From positions 1-64,000 of the forward strand of contig CAYTDM010000008.1 of assembly GCA_964436635.1 (NCBI GenBank): 64,000 bases of DNA, written 5' to 3'. This document shows positions 61,871 to 64,000 of this stretch, piece after piece; within the stretch, counting starts at the first letter, position 1, and every line of letters starts with the position of its first letter. The DNA comes from DASRQK01 sp964436635 (lineage in GTDB: Bacteria; Bacteroidota; Bacteroidia; Sphingobacteriales; Sphingobacteriaceae). The position numbers were made by a program, and so were the translations under genes. Under the pieces are notes generated by a model. It was given only the letters and a program-made list of their open reading frames with translations, was not told the origin of the DNA and did no database searches.

Positions 61871-62779
61871 TTATATTTTTTCTGCTATTCGCAATTTTGC
61901 ACTCCGAGCTCTGCTGTTAAGCACCACTTCCTCTTCAGAAGCTTCGATGGGTTTTCGAGTCAGCGTAGCAAATGGCTTAATCTCGTTTCCATAAAAGTCC
62001 TTCTCCACCGTACCTGAAAATTTTCCAGTAGCGATGAATTGTTTTACTAAACGATCTTCCAAAGAATGGTACGACATCACGACCAACCGACCTCCTGGTG
62101 ATAATACTTCTGCACTTTGCTCCAACATGCTCATTAAAGCATCCAATTCTTTATTGACCTCGATTCTGATAGCTTGAAATAACTGAGCAAAGTATTTGTT
62201 ACTTTTTAACTTAGGAACTAACCCGCTCACTACTTCTTTTAATTGCTGAACAGAGGTAATGGGAGCTCGGTTTCGAGCTGCCACGATTGTTTTTGCTAAG
62301 GTTTTTGCGTTTCGCAACTCTCCATACATACCGAAGATCCGGTGGAGATCTTCTTCCTTGTATGTATTGAGTACGGTTGCGGCATCCATCGACCTGGACT
62401 GATCCATTCTCATGTCCAAGTCAGCATCAAAACGAATAGAAAAACCCCTCGATGCGTCATCAATTTGATGTGAGGAAATGCCCAAATCAGCTAAAATACC
62501 GTCTACTTTCCTCACACCATGCAAGCGCAGGTTGTTTTTCAAGAATTGAAAATTTTGATGGATTAATTTAAATCGATGGTCATCTATTGCATTTTGCAAT
62601 GCATCCGGATCCTGATCAAAGGCGAACAACTTACCCTGAGGCCCTAACTTTGAAAGGATCGCTTTAGAATGACCACCTCCACCGAAGGTTACGTCCACAT
62701 AAATACCGTTTGGCTTTATAGCCAAGGCTTCCAAACATTCTGTAAGCATGACTGGTATGTGGTACGCGTTGGTTTGCAT
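61871..62779 (-). CDS. rsmH: 16S rRNA (cytosine-1402-N4)-methyltransferase
   Basis: Methylates the N4 of C1402 in 16S rRNA. The 302-residue protein has the SAM motif YVDVTFGGGGHSKAIL (about 27-42), DGILADLGISSHQIDDASRGFSI and the C-terminal MSYHSLEDRLVKQF, which are hallmarks of RsmH/MraW. It is 17 bases after mraZ and three bases before ftsL. Confidence 0.96.
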   Translation of the reverse strand: MQTNAYHIPVMLTECLEALAIKPNGIYVDVTFGGGGHSKAILSKLGPQGKLFAFDQDPDALQNAIDDHRFKLIHQNFQFLKNNLRLHGVRKVDGILADLGISSHQIDDASRGFSIRFDADLDMRMDQSRSMDAATVLNTYKEEDLHRIFGMYGELRNAKTLAKTIVAARNRAPITSVQQLKEVVSGLVPKLKSNKYFAQLFQAIRIEVNKELDALMSMLEQSAEVLSPGGRLVVMSYHSLEDRLVKQFIATGKFSGTVEKDFYGNEIKPFATLTRKPIEASEEEVVLNSRARSAKLRIAEKI

Positions 62780-62796
62780 TATACTTGTTTTTTATT

Positions 62797-63261
62797 TTAT
62801 TCATCGTTTAAATCAAATCCTCCCATCACCTCCTCGGCAAGCAAAGCAAAACTCTCATCAGCATCATCCTCCCACATTTGTTTATACGCTTCTTTCGCCC
62901 ACACTTCTATTTGATCAAATTGGCACAACAGCACCACTTCTGATTGGATACCGGCATATTCCAATAAACTTTTTGGAAACAACACACGGCCAGCAGCATC
63001 CAATGACAACTCTGTATGTCCTCTTGTGAACATCCGAATGAATTGCCTATTTTTTGCCTTATAACGATTCAATTTACTTAGTTTGTCAACTATTTTCGAC
63101 CATTCTTCTTTGGTGTAGAAAACCAAATGCTTATCCAGACCACGATTCACAATCAGCCCACCCTGCTCTACATCAGGCAATTGCCTTTTGAGAGCAGCAG
63201 GTAGGACCATCCTGCCTTTCGCATCTAACTTACATTCAAATTCTCCAGTTAATTGACTCAT
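62797..63261 (-). CDS. mraZ: Transcriptional regulator MraZ
   Basis: DNA-binding regulator that represses its own dcw operon in E. coli. The 154-residue protein has two AbrB-like halves, one with GEFECKLDAKGRMVLPAALKRQLP and one with HTELSLDAAGRVLFPKSLLEYAGI. It is first gene of the dcw cluster, 17 bases before rsmH. Three GTGGG repeats with 10-bp spacing sit about 45-70 bases upstream, as expected for MraZ binding. Confidence 0.95.
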   Translation of the reverse strand: MSQLTGEFECKLDAKGRMVLPAALKRQLPDVEQGGLIVNRGLDKHLVFYTKEEWSKIVDKLSKLNRYKAKNRQFIRMFTRGHTELSLDAAGRVLFPKSLLEYAGIQSEVVLLCQFDQIEVWAKEAYKQMWEDDADESFALLAEEVMGGFDLNDE

Positions 63262-63303
63262 ATTGTCAGTTCAAATCGATTTGGTAAGTAAAAGTAGATA
63301 AAT

Positions 63304-63330
63304 TTCCCACTTTCCCCCACTTTTCCCCAC
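63304..63330 (-). promoter_or_regulatory. MraZ-box array (mraZ operator)
   Basis: On the minus strand GTGGG occurs three times (63326-63330, 63316-63320, 63306-63310) at exact 10-bp spacing, each followed by an A-rich spacer. E. coli MraZ binds three TGGGN repeats separated by 5-bp spacers, the same period. The array precedes mraZ by about 45 bases. A consensus -7 element is not clear here (TACTTTTA at 63282-63289 is the nearest). Confidence 0.75.
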
Positions 63331-63337
63331 TAAAAAG

Positions 63338-63444
63338 TTTTCCACATTCCATTTACTCATTGTCTCCCGCACAAGAAAAAATGTTAACAGATTCATTTAC
63401 AGCCGTTTAATTTATCGCCAATCTGGTGGTAGATTTTTTCCACA
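63338..63444 (+). repeat. Two TTTTCCACA nonamers in the mraZ-aspS gap
   Basis: TTTTCCACATTC occurs at 63338-63349 and at 63436-63447 in the same orientation, about 98 bp apart, between the divergent mraZ and aspS genes. The same nonamer occurs three times upstream of ftsZ and once at 47243-47251. Confidence 0.55.
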
Positions 63445-63516
63445 TTCTACAACTTTCAATAGAAAAGTAACAACATCCAATTTTATATTAATTCGTTCGA
63501 CCGCCGATAATTTTCT

Positions 63517-63524
63517 TATTTTTG
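63517..63524 (+). promoter_or_regulatory. Putative aspS promoter -7 element
   Basis: TATTTTTG matches TAnnTTTG, 31 bases upstream of the aspS start. At the -33 distance only TTCG-type sequences are present, so the second element is weak. Confidence 0.45.
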
Positions 63525-63555
63525 CGTAACTTTAAGATTGTTGATTCATAAAATT

Positions 63556-64000
63556 ATGCATAGAACACATACCTGCGGGGAATTACGCTTATCAGATATA
63601 GGGAAAGAAGTTGTTTTAAGTGGTTGGGTACAAAAATCAAGGGATTTAGGAGGGATGACTTTTATAGATGTCCGTGATCGCTACGGCATTACCCAATTAA
63701 CATTTGATGAACACGACAATGATACGTTAAGAGCGAAAGCACGTGAGCTTGAAAGAGAGTTTGTCATCAAAGTAAAGGGAACGGTGATCGAGCGCACGAG
63801 CAAAAACGCGAAGATCCCCACAGGTGAAATAGAAATCAAAGTGAATGAATTAGAGATTTTGAACGAATCAAAATTACCTCCATTCACTATTGAAGACGAA
63901 ACAGACGGGGGTGATGAACTTAGAATGAAGTATCGTTACTTGGATTTGCGCCGCAACCCAGTACGAAACAACCTAATTTTACGCCATCGCATCGCACAAG
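63556..64000 (+). CDS. aspS: Aspartate-tRNA ligase, N-terminal part (runs off window)
   Basis: Charges tRNA-Asp. The 148 residues present form the N-terminal anticodon-binding OB domain, MHRTHTCGELRLSDIGKEVV then LSGWVQKSRDLGGMTFIDVRD and the VKGTVIERTSKNAKIPTGEIEI segment, and reach the start of the catalytic core (LRMKYRYLDLRRNPVRNNLILRHRI). The reading frame is open to the right edge. It is divergent from mraZ. Confidence 0.96.
   Translation, partial: MHRTHTCGELRLSDIGKEVVLSGWVQKSRDLGGMTFIDVRDRYGITQLTFDEHDNDTLRAKARELEREFVIKVKGTVIERTSKNAKIPTGEIEIKVNELEILNESKLPPFTIEDETDGGDELRMKYRYLDLRRNPVRNNLILRHRIAQ

Overview
The window is chromosomal DNA from a member of the Bacteroidota, most likely a Cytophagales-type bacterium; the genus cannot be told from sequence alone. 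The evidence is the repeated Bacteroidota promoter signature (TTTG, 19-20 bp, TAnnTTTG) upstream of rRNA, rpsT, rpmH and others, AT-rich intergenic DNA, and families typical of the phylum: GLPGLI, DUF4221, DUF4374, carboxypeptidase-regulatory TonB receptors, a three-gene sdhCAB operon and an Hc1-like histone. Nothing looks like a prophage, integron, CRISPR array or intact insertion sequence.

Layout. 1-750: the 5' end of a 16S rRNA gene pointing out of the left edge, with a boxA-like leader motif and three tandem promoters. 755-6343: an accessory block on the minus strand: a small coiled-coil membrane protein, then a probable operon of a Cys-rich exported 91-residue protein, a DUF4221 lipoprotein, a GLPGLI protein and an outer-membrane receptor. 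6460-10127: a conserved unknown protein, dgt and argH. 10308-13142: an S9 peptidase, followed by a nested inverted repeat and a possible small RNA. 13489-16652: an acyltransferase, a SIMPL protein, a flippase-like membrane protein and a lipocalin-like lipoprotein. 16688-19797: rfbA, gmd and a coiled-coil membrane protein. 19855-23583: a very large sensor histidine kinase. 23631-30395: a beta-barrel protein, sdhBAC, another barrel and a GH10-like hydrolase. 30529-35425: sdaA, msrA, an LLM oxidoreductase, sucD, a SPOUT methyltransferase and rpsT. 35726-42338: gyrB, an OmpH-like protein and a DUF4374/TonB-receptor pair. 42478-47124: tsaB, yidD-rnpA-rpmH, mscL, an orphan NarL-type regulator, a TIM-barrel protein and an Hc1-like histone.

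47315-63261 is a complete-looking division and cell-wall (dcw) cluster on the minus strand: mraZ, rsmH, ftsL, ftsI, murE, mraY, murD, ftsW, murG, murC, ftsQ, ftsA, ftsZ. It supplies most cytoplasmic steps from UDP-MurNAc to lipid II plus the core septal machinery; murF, murB and ddl are not here. Upstream of mraZ are three 10-bp-spaced GTGGG repeats that look like the MraZ autoregulatory operator. aspS starts divergently and runs off the right edge.

Most of the window is ordinary core genome. The parts most worth following are the Cys-rich protein/DUF4221/GLPGLI/receptor cassette with its upstream palindrome, the candidate small RNA at 13238-13398, the MraZ operator, and the TTTTCCACA repeats that flank ftsZ and mraZ.
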